Of a stretch of 27,912 nucleotides of DNA, positions 1-7,696 are shown piece by piece. Both the position numbers and the translations under genes were made by a program. The stretch covers positions 1 through 27,912 of the forward strand of contig DAOUYU010000003.1 of assembly GCA_030673995.1 (NCBI GenBank), written 5' to 3'. Within the stretch, counting starts at the first letter, position 1. Each line of letters opens with the position of its first letter. A model generated the notes under the pieces. The model searched no databases. It worked only from the letters and a program-made list of their open reading frames with translations, and was not told where the DNA came from. The DNA is from Candidatus Aminicenantota bacterium. GTDB taxonomy: Bacteria > Acidobacteriota > Aminicenantia > Aminicenantales > Aminicenantaceae.

Positions 1-21
1 ATTCTGTAAAAGGTATTACAA

Positions 22-3000
22 CTAAATTGGAGATGAACCAAATAGTTTTACTATCTGTTTGTCAATCTTTTTTTGGATTTTAATTGTAAATCTAATTGCT
101 TTTTCTACTTTCATATAGTGATTAATCTCATCGAGGGATAATTTTCGTCCTTTTCTGTCTTTCAAATATTTTTCCATTACTTGATAGGATCCTATTCGAT
201 AACGCCATACTTCATTCAGAACATCTTCAAAATACTGGCCTTTGTTAATGGAAACTCTCTGAGTTTTTTCATCATATATCACTTTTTCGACTATATCAGT
301 GCCGCTTTCCGGAAAGCCAATTTCTGTCTTATCGAGAGAAGCATGTCTTAGTAAATGTAAGTCGACGAGTTCTTTACCAAGATTACTTAAGGCCTCAAAA
401 AGCTTGTAGTTTTTAGGTAATGGAACTCTTGGGAAGTCTATTTTTAAGAATTCTTCGTAACGTTTTCTATAAGCAGGAGAATAAAGGACTGCATATATGT
501 AGAAAAGAATACTTTCTGGAGGTGGCTCCTTACCCAGGGAATCGTTTAAAGATTGCAAGAATTCAGAATTGAAGTTAGAAGAACTTTCTATTTCATTAGT
601 TATTTCATCTAATACTTTATCCTTTGGCTTTTGTGGGTAGAGATAGAGTGGGAAAATATAAGTTCTTTCTTTGGTTCTTACAGAAACAAGTTCTCCATTA
701 GTCAAACATTCAGAAATGAAGGCGTGGGAAAATGGCAATTTAGAGAGTATTCGTACAACTGCTAAGCCTAAATTATTTGCCAGCATGTAGTTCATAAAAG
801 GTAATCTGGGTCTATCTATTAAAGTTGGTTCGTAACAAATATGCCTTATATCATAAGGTCGATAAGTTATTGGAATAATTTTATCTTCTGGTCTTTGATT
901 TCTGATTTTTATTCTCGCCTCAGTTAAATTCCACGTTCCCGTGTCCTTGAGGTTCATACTTTTACTAACCAGTTCATCAGGCGATTTTCCTGTGAATATC
1001 CTGAGTCTTTGAACTATTTCTTCTTTTGTAAATCCTACAACGAAATTGTCACGATGGGTTTTTATTCCACTTGACCATTCCTTAAAAATATCAGTCAGTT
1101 TCCAGAATTTCCCATACTCTTCCTCTAAATCAAAATCCTTAGGAACGAAGAAATAATAGGGCTCGATAGGTTTGAGTTTCTGCCATTTTGTTGTTCTTAT
1201 GTCTTTCTTTAACAGATAATCATATTTTTTCTTTCTCAGTCCCCAGAGGTCCGCATAATAAATTTTCTTTCCTTTAAAGGATTTTTCATGTTTTGTAAAA
1301 ATGGCGATAGCGACTCCCTGTTGGATGTCAAAAACATTTTCATCTTTAGTGCCTTCAGGTGTTTTTTCACCAATTCTTGAAGAGCCATGTAGATTTAAAA
1401 TATAAATCTTGTCAAAGGTATCTAAGAGCTTTCTTCTCATTCCACGATGAATTATTCCGGATAGATAGGAATTATTGGTAATAAATCCTAATATTCCTTT
1501 GCCTGATTGATTTATCTTCCAGTGAGCAAATCGAATAAATTTTATATAATCGTCTGAAAGCGGCTGGATATTCCTCTCGTCTCTTACATCTTCTTTATAG
1601 TCATCCATTAATCGCTCGATGAATTCTGACTTGTTTTCTGAGCTTACTGAATAAGGAGGGTTGCCTAAAACTACAAGAATAGGAATTTCTTCTTTTATTT
1701 TTTTCGCTTCTTGGCCTTCTTTAGCCAGATCAATAAGAAAGCTTATTTGCTTGGGCTCTTTAATCTCTAGCGTATTTGTCAAATAAAATTGAAATCGTTC
1801 ATTCTCTTTAAACTTATAGCCTAACTCTTCTAAAATCATTGAAACCTTAAAGTGGCCGACTGTATAGGGAGCCATAAGAATTTCAAAGGCATGAAAATGA
1901 GGAAGGATGTGTTCTTGAATATAGGATTTTATAAGGCCTTGTTTTTTCCTCTCTTCTAATTCGCTTTTAACTTGTTTGATAGCCTGGGCTATAAAAGTTA
2001 AAGTTCCTGCTGCTGGATCAAGTATTGTGACATCTCTTGTGGCAAGTCCTTCTGGCTTTTTAAATCTATCTTTTAAAAGCTTATGAATTGACCTAGTTAT
2101 ATAAGAAACTACAGGCAATGGAGTGTAGTACACACCCAGCTTTTCTCTTTCTTTTGGATTGTAGGTAGCAAGAAAGGTTTCATAAAAATGGATTACAGGA
2201 TCTTCTTCCCATCTGGTAATCTTAAACTCTTTAAGAATTGAATCAATGTCTGCTTTTTCAAGCACCTGGCTTAATTCATCGACTATCCAAGCTAATGATT
2301 CTGGGAAGTGGGGCCCGGTGAAAGAGTAGAAAATTTCCTTGAGCAAGGGCAAACTCTGTGGGATGAATTTCCAAGCTAACTCTCTTTTGAATGTTTCTTT
2401 AGTGAGAGCCTTCATTCTTGCTGCAAAAAGTCCGTAGGTTATAGTCTGAGCATAGAGGTCAGCAAATCTTTCTTTTGTCAGGGTCTCTATAAGTTCCTCC
2501 TGAAAAGTTTCATAGAATCTCATAATTTCCTTGTTTTCTCTTGAAAGCTCTTCCTGCAAGAGATGTTCAAGTAGCCGGGTTCTTTTGGCAAGTTCAATAG
2601 AAAGGTCAGATGATTTTTGAATTTCAGGAATAGAAAAGGAAAAGAATTTTTCTAGAAGTTGGAAAAATTCTTCTAATTTTTCAGGAACAGGAGGATACTG
2701 TAATTTTTGTAAAATAGCTTGACGCCCAACCTCCACTTTGTCTATAGGATTACCATATCTGAATAATCTGAATTCTAAAAAGTTAGTCAAAATTAGATTT
2801 GGAAGAGAGTCACGATACCTTTTCAGTTGATTTGAATCTTCAATATTTTGAAGATCCTCGTCAGGTGTTTTAGATTCAATGTAACCTATTATCTCGCCAT
2901 CTGTTTTAATCAAAAAATCTGGGATACCAACTTCTGTCTTTTTAGGTTGAACAAGAACTCCCGCTCCATGCTTGAAAAAATTTGCACATCCCTCAATTAG

Positions 3001-3123
3001 TATTTTTAAATAGGGATAGAAGCTCTCTTCCCTAAATTGACTGGATACATAGACTTTATGAATTTCTTTAAAGTAAGTCTTTAGAATTTTGTTAAGTTTT
3101 TCTTTCTCTATTTTTTTTATCAA
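22..3123 (-). CDS. Single-chain restriction-modification enzyme (type IIG/ISP-like nuclease plus N6-adenine methylase)
   Basis: Predicted to methylate adenine in its target site and cut unmodified DNA with one 1033-residue chain. An N-terminal PD-(D/E)XK-type nuclease is suggested by D69 (in GIPDF) followed by E83-S-K85. The methylase core has an SAM-binding motif I around D369 (DPAAGTLTF) and the catalytic NPPY tetrad at 488-491. The C-terminal half, including the GIKTHRDNFVVGF stretch, resembles the target-recognition/C-terminal part of type ISP enzymes. No helicase motifs are visible, so it is closer in layout to type IIG than to full-length ISP enzymes such as LlaGI. Start is TTG at 3123 with only a weak upstream purine stretch; there is no other in-frame Met nearby. 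A HepT/MntA pair lies 192 bp upstream on the same strand, giving a small defence islet. Specificity cannot be read from the sequence. Class call is confident, subtype is not. Confidence 0.85.
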   Translation of the reverse strand: MIKKIEKEKLNKILKTYFKEIHKVYVSSQFREESFYPYLKILIEGCANFFKHGAGVLVQPKKTEVGIPDFLIKTDGEIIGYIESKTPDEDLQNIEDSNQLKRYRDSLPNLILTNFLEFRLFRYGNPIDKVEVGRQAILQKLQYPPVPEKLEEFFQLLEKFFSFSIPEIQKSSDLSIELAKRTRLLEHLLQEELSRENKEIMRFYETFQEELIETLTKERFADLYAQTITYGLFAARMKALTKETFKRELAWKFIPQSLPLLKEIFYSFTGPHFPESLAWIVDELSQVLEKADIDSILKEFKITRWEEDPVIHFYETFLATYNPKEREKLGVYYTPLPVVSYITRSIHKLLKDRFKKPEGLATRDVTILDPAAGTLTFIAQAIKQVKSELEERKKQGLIKSYIQEHILPHFHAFEILMAPYTVGHFKVSMILEELGYKFKENERFQFYLTNTLEIKEPKQISFLIDLAKEGQEAKKIKEEIPILVVLGNPPYSVSSENKSEFIERLMDDYKEDVRDERNIQPLSDDYIKFIRFAHWKINQSGKGILGFITNNSYLSGIIHRGMRRKLLDTFDKIYILNLHGSSRIGEKTPEGTKDENVFDIQQGVAIAIFTKHEKSFKGKKIYYADLWGLRKKKYDYLLKKDIRTTKWQKLKPIEPYYFFVPKDFDLEEEYGKFWKLTDIFKEWSSGIKTHRDNFVVGFTKEEIVQRLRIFTGKSPDELVSKSMNLKDTGTWNLTEARIKIRNQRPEDKIIPITYRPYDIRHICYEPTLIDRPRLPFMNYMLANNLGLAVVRILSKLPFSHAFISECLTNGELVSVRTKERTYIFPLYLYPQKPKDKVLDEITNEIESSSNFNSEFLQSLNDSLGKEPPPESILFYIYAVLYSPAYRKRYEEFLKIDFPRVPLPKNYKLFEALSNLGKELVDLHLLRHASLDKTEIGFPESGTDIVEKVIYDEKTQRVSINKGQYFEDVLNEVWRYRIGSYQVMEKYLKDRKGRKLSLDEINHYMKVEKAIRFTIKIQKKIDKQIVKLFGSSPI

Positions 3124-3315
3124 TATATTTCTCAGTGAATTATTTCAGAATGTTTCTTAACAATTTCTTTACTAAATACTTCTTTCTTAAATGAGTTAGC
3201 TTTTGAGGTTCCAATTTTACCTTTATTAGTTTTTCCTCAATAACCCCTTATAATATCGCGTTATTTTTACAGTTATCTTTTCCTGTAGCAACAGACAGCA
3301 TTAGCTGTATGAAAA

Positions 3316-3657
3316 TTATTTGTTTTCCAAAATTTCAAGGAAAGTTTCTTTATTTTTCGGTAAATCTTCATTGACAATCTTCCAAATATTTTCTAAATCT
3401 AATCCAAAATATTCGTGGACTGCGATATTTCTCAATCCAACTATTGCTTTCCAGGGGACTTCCACATATTTTTTTCTTGTTCTCACAGGTATATGCTTGC
3501 AGGCTTCTCCGACAATCTCTAGATTTCTCATAACAGCATCAATCACCATTTGATTTTTCACAAAAATTTTGAAGTCCATTCCCTCTATGTACCGCTCTAT
3601 TTTACTCAAACTTTTTAATATATCTTCCAAAAAAAGCTTCCAATCCCTCTCTTTCAT
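3316..3657 (-). CDS. hepT: HepT-like HEPN ribonuclease toxin (DUF86)
   Basis: 113-residue HEPN-domain protein. The catalytic RX4HXY motif is intact as R76-NIAV-H81-E-Y83, preceded by the family-typical stretch NLEIVGEACKHIP and followed by LENIWKIVNEDLP. In characterised HepT/MntA systems the toxin is an RNase that the partner nucleotidyltransferase silences by adding AMP to the tyrosine of this motif, here Y83. Its start codon overlaps the stop of the upstream partner by four bases (ATGA), so the two are translationally coupled. Length is typical of the family. The intact motif suggests a functional rather than decayed toxin. A short ACAGC/GCTGT inverted repeat at 3295-3308 follows the stop codon but has no T-run, so I do not call it a terminator. 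Confidence 0.9.
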   Translation of the reverse strand: MKERDWKLFLEDILKSLSKIERYIEGMDFKIFVKNQMVIDAVMRNLEIVGEACKHIPVRTRKKYVEVPWKAIVGLRNIAVHEYFGLDLENIWKIVNEDLPKNKETFLEILENK

Positions 3658-3971
3658 ATATATATAGCTTCCTTTAGAATTTTGTCTTTAAGGCGCGGTT
3701 TTATACCTTTCTTTATGACCAAATCCACCTTAATTTTTAATATATCTTCTAAAAAATCTTTCAATTCAAAATACACTAAGCCTACAGGCTTCTTAAATTC
3801 TACGAGAATATCAATGTCACTCCTCTTCTTTTGTTCATTTTTCAAATAAGAACCAAAGATGCCAATTTGCTTAACGTTATATTCTCTTCTCAGATAATCT
3901 TTATATTCCTTTAAAACCTTTATAATCTTTGCTACATGCCAATTTCTATTTAAAGTTTCCAATCTATTCAT
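3654..3971 (-). CDS. mntA: MntA-like minimal nucleotidyltransferase antitoxin
   Basis: 105-residue DNA-polymerase-beta-type nucleotidyltransferase. The active-site signature GSX10DXD is exact: G40-S41, ten residues, then D52-I-D54, with a probable third metal ligand at D83 (KVDLVI). In the known HepT/MntA type VII systems this enzyme AMPylates the HEPN toxin using ATP. It is first in a two-gene operon with hepT and overlaps it by four bases. The start ATG at 3971 lacks a strong Shine-Dalgarno sequence. The N-terminal about 20 residues, before the conserved YNVKQIGIFGSY, are longer than the minimum for the family, so a slightly later start is possible but no in-frame ATG supports one. Confidence 0.88.
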   Translation of the reverse strand: MNRLETLNRNWHVAKIIKVLKEYKDYLRREYNVKQIGIFGSYLKNEQKKRSDIDILVEFKKPVGLVYFELKDFLEDILKIKVDLVIKKGIKPRLKDKILKEAIYI

Positions 3972-4158
3972 CTTAGAACCTGTTAAGACGTTTTTTCTAT
4001 GTTGATTTTAACAAAATGTTACCATATTTAAAATCTCGATTTATTAATTATTTTTAGGAAGTTTTATTTTGCCATGTAACGGATTTTCCATTTTTTTATT
4101 TAATTTACATTAGCTGAACTTCTCCATTGCTTATATCATAGGAACAAATAGACATCAA

Positions 4159-4317
4159 ATGCAGAAAGACAAAAAGAAGAGCTTTTTTCTCTTTTTTTGG
4201 TACTGGTTATGGGGTATTCCGGGCATGATATTAGCCGTGCCCACAGCCGCCATTGTTAAGATTGTCTGCAACAACATCCCTTCCCTTCACTTCGTAGGAG
4301 AACTCTTGAGTAAGTGA
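4159..4317 (+). pseudogene. 3' remnant of an AI-2E family (PerM/YdiK-like) transporter
   Basis: Reading from ATG 4159 gives 52 codons ending TGA 4315-4317. From about residue 15 the translation is WYWLWGIPGMILAVPTAA followed by IVKIVCNNIPSLHFVGELL, which matches the characteristic C-terminal end of AI-2E-family permeases (LWGIPGM.LAVP..A..KI.....P). Those proteins are normally about 350 residues with several membrane helices; nothing resembling the rest is present upstream, where the DNA is AT-rich and stop-laden. I read this as the surviving tail of a deleted gene. The first 10-14 codons (MQKDKKKSFFLFF) may be fortuitous. It lies on the opposite strand to the flanking genes, consistent with a rearranged junction next to the defence islet. 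Confidence 0.7.
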
Positions 4318-4350
4318 TAGGAAAGTTAAAATTGTTGCGTATTTCACTTA

Positions 4351-4375
4351 GCCTGAAATATTCATAAAAACTGCC
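4351..4375 (+). repeat. Interspersed stop-codon-associated repeat, copy A
   Basis: Reads GCCTGAAATATTCATAAAAA then CTGCC. Shares the ATTCATAAAAACTG core with copies at 18615 and 22902 and the CCTG(A/G)A-T-ATTCA half with the palindrome at 4610. Here it lies 33 bp after the stop codon of the transporter remnant. Its last bases also form the left arm of an inverted repeat with 4472-4484. Confidence 0.65.
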
Positions 4376-4484
4376 GACACTATATTTCATTTACAGTGAC
4401 ATGAGTTCTTTATGTTGTTTTTCTCAAAACCAAGATTCAGGCTTTCTACCATGTTCTCAATTTTATTATAAGTCGGCATTTTTT
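4366..4484. repeat. Inverted-repeat-bounded 119-bp element (MITE-like)
   Basis: Left arm 4366-4378 (AAAAACTGCCGAC) and right arm 4472-4484 (GTCGGCATTTTTT) are complementary except for one position. The interior is AT-rich and carries one short open frame on the minus strand. The layout is that of a small non-autonomous element or a long-range hairpin. No target-site duplication is evident, and the left arm is shared with the interspersed repeat. Confidence 0.4.
4387..4479 (-). CDS. Possible 30-residue small protein inside the inverted-repeat element
   Basis: ATG at 4479 is preceded by GGGG with five bases between, a plausible ribosome-binding site, and the frame runs 30 codons (MPTYNKIENMVESLNLGF...) to TGA at 4387-4389. 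The frame lies almost exactly between the two arms of the inverted repeat, and its start codon is inside the right arm. I do not recognise the peptide. It could be a decayed transposase start, a real small protein or chance; length alone is not evidence. Confidence 0.25.
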   Translation of the reverse strand: MPTYNKIENMVESLNLGFEKNNIKNSCHCK

Positions 4485-4489
4485 CCCCT

Positions 4490-4594
4490 ACGGGCGAGCC
4501 GATCTCGCCGCATCGGCTTCGTTGCAGCCCATTCGCAGTAGATCACTACAGCTTCATGTGCTGCGGCCTTGCCGCTACAGCAATCTCGGCCCGT
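4490..4594. repeat. GC-rich foldable intergenic block with closing stem
   Basis: ACGGGCGAG (4490-4498) pairs with CTCGGCCCGT (4585-4594) with a single bulged base. Inside are further hairpins: GAGCCGAT/ATCGGCTT around 4496-4518 and GCGGC-CTT-GCCGC around 4563-4575. The block is clearly richer in G+C than its surroundings and has no convincing open frame. It could be an RNA with multibranch structure or a repeat element; nothing here decides which. Confidence 0.45.
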
Positions 4595-4624
4595 GAATCA
4601 TCCAGGCTGCCTGGATTATTCACG
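4592..4624. repeat. 15-bp palindrome overlapping a stop codon (repeat copy B)
   Basis: CGTGAATCATCCAGG (4592-4606), loop CTG, then CCTGGATTATTCACG (4610-4624): 14 of 15 pairs. The right arm is the CCTGGATTATTCA half of the interspersed repeat. It contains the TAA stop (4616-4618) of the minus-strand gene that follows. There is no T-run on either side, so it looks more like a REP-type palindrome than an intrinsic terminator. Confidence 0.6.
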
Positions 4625-5266
4625 AGGTATGATTTTTTTCTGGCGGGATAGCTCTTCTATTCTTGCAAAACGCGTAATGAGCTGCTGGATATAATTTCTT
4701 CCTTCGAAGTTTCCTTTTGCCCAGGACCTAACAGCGAGCATGACCCGTTCCAGGCATTTTAATTTTTCTTCTCTTTTATATATTCCCATTTCTCCTGGAA
4801 GAATAATCCTCTTTTCATAACGGCAATTTTCTATAGCCTGATAGATAGCTTCTCCAATTTCGTTTCTCGGCTTTATTTCTTCTTGGAGAGAAGAGAGTAG
4901 TTTTTTGCCCTCATCAATTTTTTCTCTGGCGTATTCCAGGGATAACAGGGCTTCTTTATCTGAAAAAGATTCTCTTTTTTCAGCGAATTCATGCAGAGGT
5001 GCTTCTATATGGAAAGCAAGCCAGGCCATCCTCTCATCATTTAAGATGTCTTCCTCTGAAGATGTCTTTTTTATGACGGATGCTTGTTCTTTTTCAATGA
5101 TTCGCTTCTCCTGATAAGGCCTGTGTTTGGTCAGAAAAGAGCAATTTTGAGGACAGTGTATTTTTTTCTCCCTGAGGAGGCCACAGCAGAGGCTGCATAA
5201 ATAATCTCCCAGGGCAACACAGTACCGTTTGCCCTTTCTCTTTTTGCATTTCAAACATTTAGCCAT
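4616..5266 (-). CDS. Conserved-looking protein with N-terminal eight-cysteine zinc-binding module
   Basis: 216 residues; function not recognised. The first about 45 residues hold C4, C7, C16, C24, C27, C28, C38 and C42, spaced CxxC, C, CxxCC, C, C, which suggests two structural zinc sites (inference). The rest is charged and helical-looking, with no signal peptide or membrane segment, so it is probably cytoplasmic. It is the last gene of the run with pyrR, pyrB, pyrC, rnc and the Mth938-like gene, 37 bp after the latter. The company of rnc hints at nucleic-acid handling, but that is context only. Start ATG 5266 follows an AGGG-containing sequence at suitable distance. The stop codon lies within the palindrome at 4592-4624. 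Confidence 0.7.
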   Translation of the reverse strand: MAKCLKCKKRKGKRYCVALGDYLCSLCCGLLREKKIHCPQNCSFLTKHRPYQEKRIIEKEQASVIKKTSSEEDILNDERMAWLAFHIEAPLHEFAEKRESFSDKEALLSLEYAREKIDEGKKLLSSLQEEIKPRNEIGEAIYQAIENCRYEKRIILPGEMGIYKREEKLKCLERVMLAVRSWAKGNFEGRNYIQQLITRFARIEELSRQKKIIPRE

Positions 5267-5303
5267 TTTCCCTGGATTTCACAATGCAGTTATAAATTTT
5301 TTT

Positions 5304-5642
5304 TTAGCAGGTCAAGTGAAAGGCTCCGATTGTCTTTTTCTGGGAAGCGATCTCATTGAAACTTAAAACAGCATTTTTTGTTTTTTTTACGATAAGCTCT
5401 ATCCCGCTTGATTGAGCATGACGTTCCACCTCTTCTTCCACTTTCATTAAACCGTAGAAGCCCGTTCCAATAACCAGGACTTCAGGCTCTTCTCTGAGAA
5501 CACCTTCAATATCTTTGAGGCAGACTCTATGACCGGATTCCCGCCACCAGGAATCATCTACCCTGTCTGGAAGGAGGATGAGGTCAGAGGTATATGTTTG
5601 GCTCTCTATGACCATGCGGCCAAAAGAATAAGATTTAATCAT
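5304..5642 (-). CDS. Mth938-like (DUF498/AAMDC-family) protein
   Basis: 112 residues, full length for the Mth938 domain, with family-typical landmarks: N-terminal SYSFGRMVIESQTYTSDLIL, then DSWWRESGHRV, and the EVLVIGTGFYGLMKV core. Relatives include the archaeal Mth938 protein and the eukaryotic AAMDC/NDUFAF3 group; the bacterial role is not established. The ATG overlaps the rnc stop by four bases, so it is translationally coupled to RNase III. No signal peptide or membrane segment. Domain assignment is firm; I assign no biochemical activity. Confidence 0.85.
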   Translation of the reverse strand: MIKSYSFGRMVIESQTYTSDLILLPDRVDDSWWRESGHRVCLKDIEGVLREEPEVLVIGTGFYGLMKVEEEVERHAQSSGIELIVKKTKNAVLSFNEIASQKKTIGAFHLTC

Positions 5643-6400
5643 GTTTTTTTCTTCAGAAGAAAAACATCAGAAGTTAAGGACTTCATTTTTTTCCCCAGGA
5701 TGTTCTTGAGAGCTTTTTGAGCGGCCTTTTGTTCAGCATTTTTTTTGGTCTTGCCTCTTGCCCTTGCCAGCGGCTTATTTTTAAAGAGGACTTCAACGGT
5801 AAAGCTTTTTTTGTGGTCAGGTCCTGTTGTTGTGATGGTTCTATAAATAGGCGCAGAAAGGTTCTCTTTCTGGAAGTATTCTTGCAGAGCCGATTTGTAG
5901 TTGTTGACAAGGAATTTCTTGATTCTGATTTTTTTAAATAGAGCCTCCAGGAGAATGGAAAGAAATTTTTTAGATTCTGCGAATGCACCGTCTAAAAATA
6001 TTGCCGCCACCAATGCTTCGAAGGCCCCGGCTAAGATCGTTCTTTTTTTTCTTCCCCCGCTTTTTTCTTCTCCTTTACCAAGGAGTATTATTTTATCGAG
6101 TTTTATTTTCTGGCAGAAGGAAGATAGAGAGGAAGTATTTGCTGCAGTAGACTTGAGTTTGGAAAGTTCGCCTTCGGTTAAACCAGGATAGTTGGAGTAG
6201 AGGTAATCAGCTATGACTAGGCCAAGGACTGAATCTCCCAAGAATTCTAATGTTTCGTTGTCCGATCCCACATTTTGCTGGCTCTCGTAAGCATAGGAGC
6301 TGTGGGTTAAAGCTTGGATGAGGAGGTCTTTATTTTTAAAGCTGTAACCTATCCTTTTTTCAAATTGCTGGATATTTATTTTCATCAGATTTTTTTCCAT
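5639..6400 (-). CDS. rnc: Ribonuclease III
   Basis: Cuts double-stranded RNA in rRNA and mRNA processing. The 253-residue protein has the catalytic signature NETLEFLGDS at 48-57, a second acidic cluster around AGAFEALVAAIFLDG, and a C-terminal double-stranded-RNA-binding domain from about residue 165 (YKSALQEYFQ ... KKNAEQKAAQKAL). Both domains are complete and the length is normal. The ATG at 6400 follows the pyrC stop directly; a second Met at codon 6 is an alternative start. It overlaps the Mth938-like gene by four bases. The placement of rnc inside a pyrimidine gene run suggests co-transcription but no special regulatory link. Confidence 0.95.
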   Translation of the reverse strand: MEKNLMKINIQQFEKRIGYSFKNKDLLIQALTHSSYAYESQQNVGSDNETLEFLGDSVLGLVIADYLYSNYPGLTEGELSKLKSTAANTSSLSSFCQKIKLDKIILLGKGEEKSGGRKKRTILAGAFEALVAAIFLDGAFAESKKFLSILLEALFKKIRIKKFLVNNYKSALQEYFQKENLSAPIYRTITTTGPDHKKSFTVEVLFKNKPLARARGKTKKNAEQKAAQKALKNILGKKMKSLTSDVFLLKKKT

Positions 6401-7696
6401 TTACTTAGATTTTATAGATGAAGAAGAATAGGCGATTTTTCCTCCGACTATCGTTATGACTGGCATCCCTTTTAATTTCCAACCCTGGAAAGGATTATTC
6501 CTGCTTTTGGATTTGAATGTGTCCACGTCAATAATTATTTCTTTGTGAAGATCCAAAAGAGTCAAATCAGCATCAGCTCCTATGCATATTTTGCCCTTAT
6601 TTTCAAGTTCCAGAATAAGGGCCGGAGAGGTCGATATCATCTCAATAAATCTTTTGAGTGAAATGATTTTTTTGTCTACAAGCCTATCCAGGAAAAGGGA
6701 GACTGCGGTTTCCAGCCCATTAATACCAAAGGGAGCCTGGTCAAATTCGACATCCTTCTCATCCGGAGTATGAGGGGCATGATCGGTTGCCAGAACATCT
6801 ACAACGCCTTCCTGTATTCCCTTTATTAATGCTTGGGTATCTTCTTTACTTCTAAGAGGAGGATTCATCTTCAAATTTGTGTTATACGTTTCAATGCAAG
6901 AGTCGTTTAAAAAGAGATGGTGGGGAGTGACTTCTGCAGTGACTTTGATCCTTTTTTTCTTTGCTTCTTTGACAATATCCACGGCACCTTTAACACTCAA
7001 GTGTGCGATATGAATTCTTGCTTCTGCCTTTTCGGCCAGTATGACGTCCCGGGCGACCATTATCTCTTCTGAAGAGCCAGGGATTCCTCTGAGGCCATAA
7101 AGATAGGAATAATACCCCTCGTTCATTACTCCTTGGCCGCTTAAATTCTTATCCTCACAATGATCGATGATTAAAGTGTTTAATATTTTTGCATATTCCA
7201 GAGCACGGCGCATGGTATCGCTGTTTTCTACAGGATGACCGTCATCAGAAAAGGCGATGGCTCCGGCATCGATCAAATCAGCCATATCTGTCAGTTCTTT
7301 ACCCTTTTGCCCTTTTGTTATGGAGGCTACTGGGAAAATGTTGACCACAGCTTTTTTGTTTGCCTCCGAGAGTATATACTCGGTCACGCCCCGGTTATCA
7401 TTAACAGGATGAGTGTTAGGCATGCAGGCGATTGAAGTAAAACCTCCCTTGGCTGCGGCAAGAGAACCTGTGGCTATCGTTTCTTTATCCTCCTGGCCCG
7501 GATCTCGGAGATGCACATGCATATCAATAAATCCTGGAGCTATCACTAACCTCGAGGCATCGATGACTTTTGCACCATCGGTTTTAATTTTTGTTTTTAT
7601 ATCGACAATCCTTCCTTTATCTAACAAAAGATCCAGGCTCTCATCTGTTCTGGAAGAAGGATCGATGACTCTTCCGTTCTTAATTAATAGCTTCAC
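6401..7696 (-). CDS. pyrC: Dihydroorotase
   Basis: Third step of de novo pyrimidine synthesis: interconverts carbamoyl-aspartate and dihydroorotate. 431 residues with the metal-binding HxH at H60-V-H62 followed by LRDPG, the MPNTHPV substrate segment, HCEDKNL and the catalytic D305 in ATDHAPHTPDE. This is the longer class I (PyrC/PyrX amidohydrolase) type, and the active-site residues I can check are intact. It starts at GTG 7696 with AGGAGG eight bases upstream and overlaps the 3' end of pyrB by 17 bases, so expression is coupled to pyrB. Confidence 0.95.
   Translation of the reverse strand: MKLLIKNGRVIDPSSRTDESLDLLLDKGRIVDIKTKIKTDGAKVIDASRLVIAPGFIDMHVHLRDPGQEDKETIATGSLAAAKGGFTSIACMPNTHPVNDNRGVTEYILSEANKKAVVNIFPVASITKGQKGKELTDMADLIDAGAIAFSDDGHPVENSDTMRRALEYAKILNTLIIDHCEDKNLSGQGVMNEGYYSYLYGLRGIPGSSEEIMVARDVILAEKAEARIHIAHLSVKGAVDIVKEAKKKRIKVTAEVTPHHLFLNDSCIETYNTNLKMNPPLRSKEDTQALIKGIQEGVVDVLATDHAPHTPDEKDVEFDQAPFGINGLETAVSLFLDRLVDKKIISLKRFIEMISTSPALILELENKGKICIGADADLTLLDLHKEIIIDVDTFKSKSRNNPFQGWKLKGMPVITIVGGKIAYSSSSIKSK

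Noticed and set aside
3124..3315. Possible short minus-strand frame (EEKLIKVKLEPQK...) between hepT and the RM gene
   Set aside because: No start codon near its beginning and a stop just upstream; probably chance or debris.
5683..5988. 101-codon minus-strand frame inside rnc
   Set aside because: Different frame of the RNase III dsRNA-binding region; the rnc frame is fully conserved.
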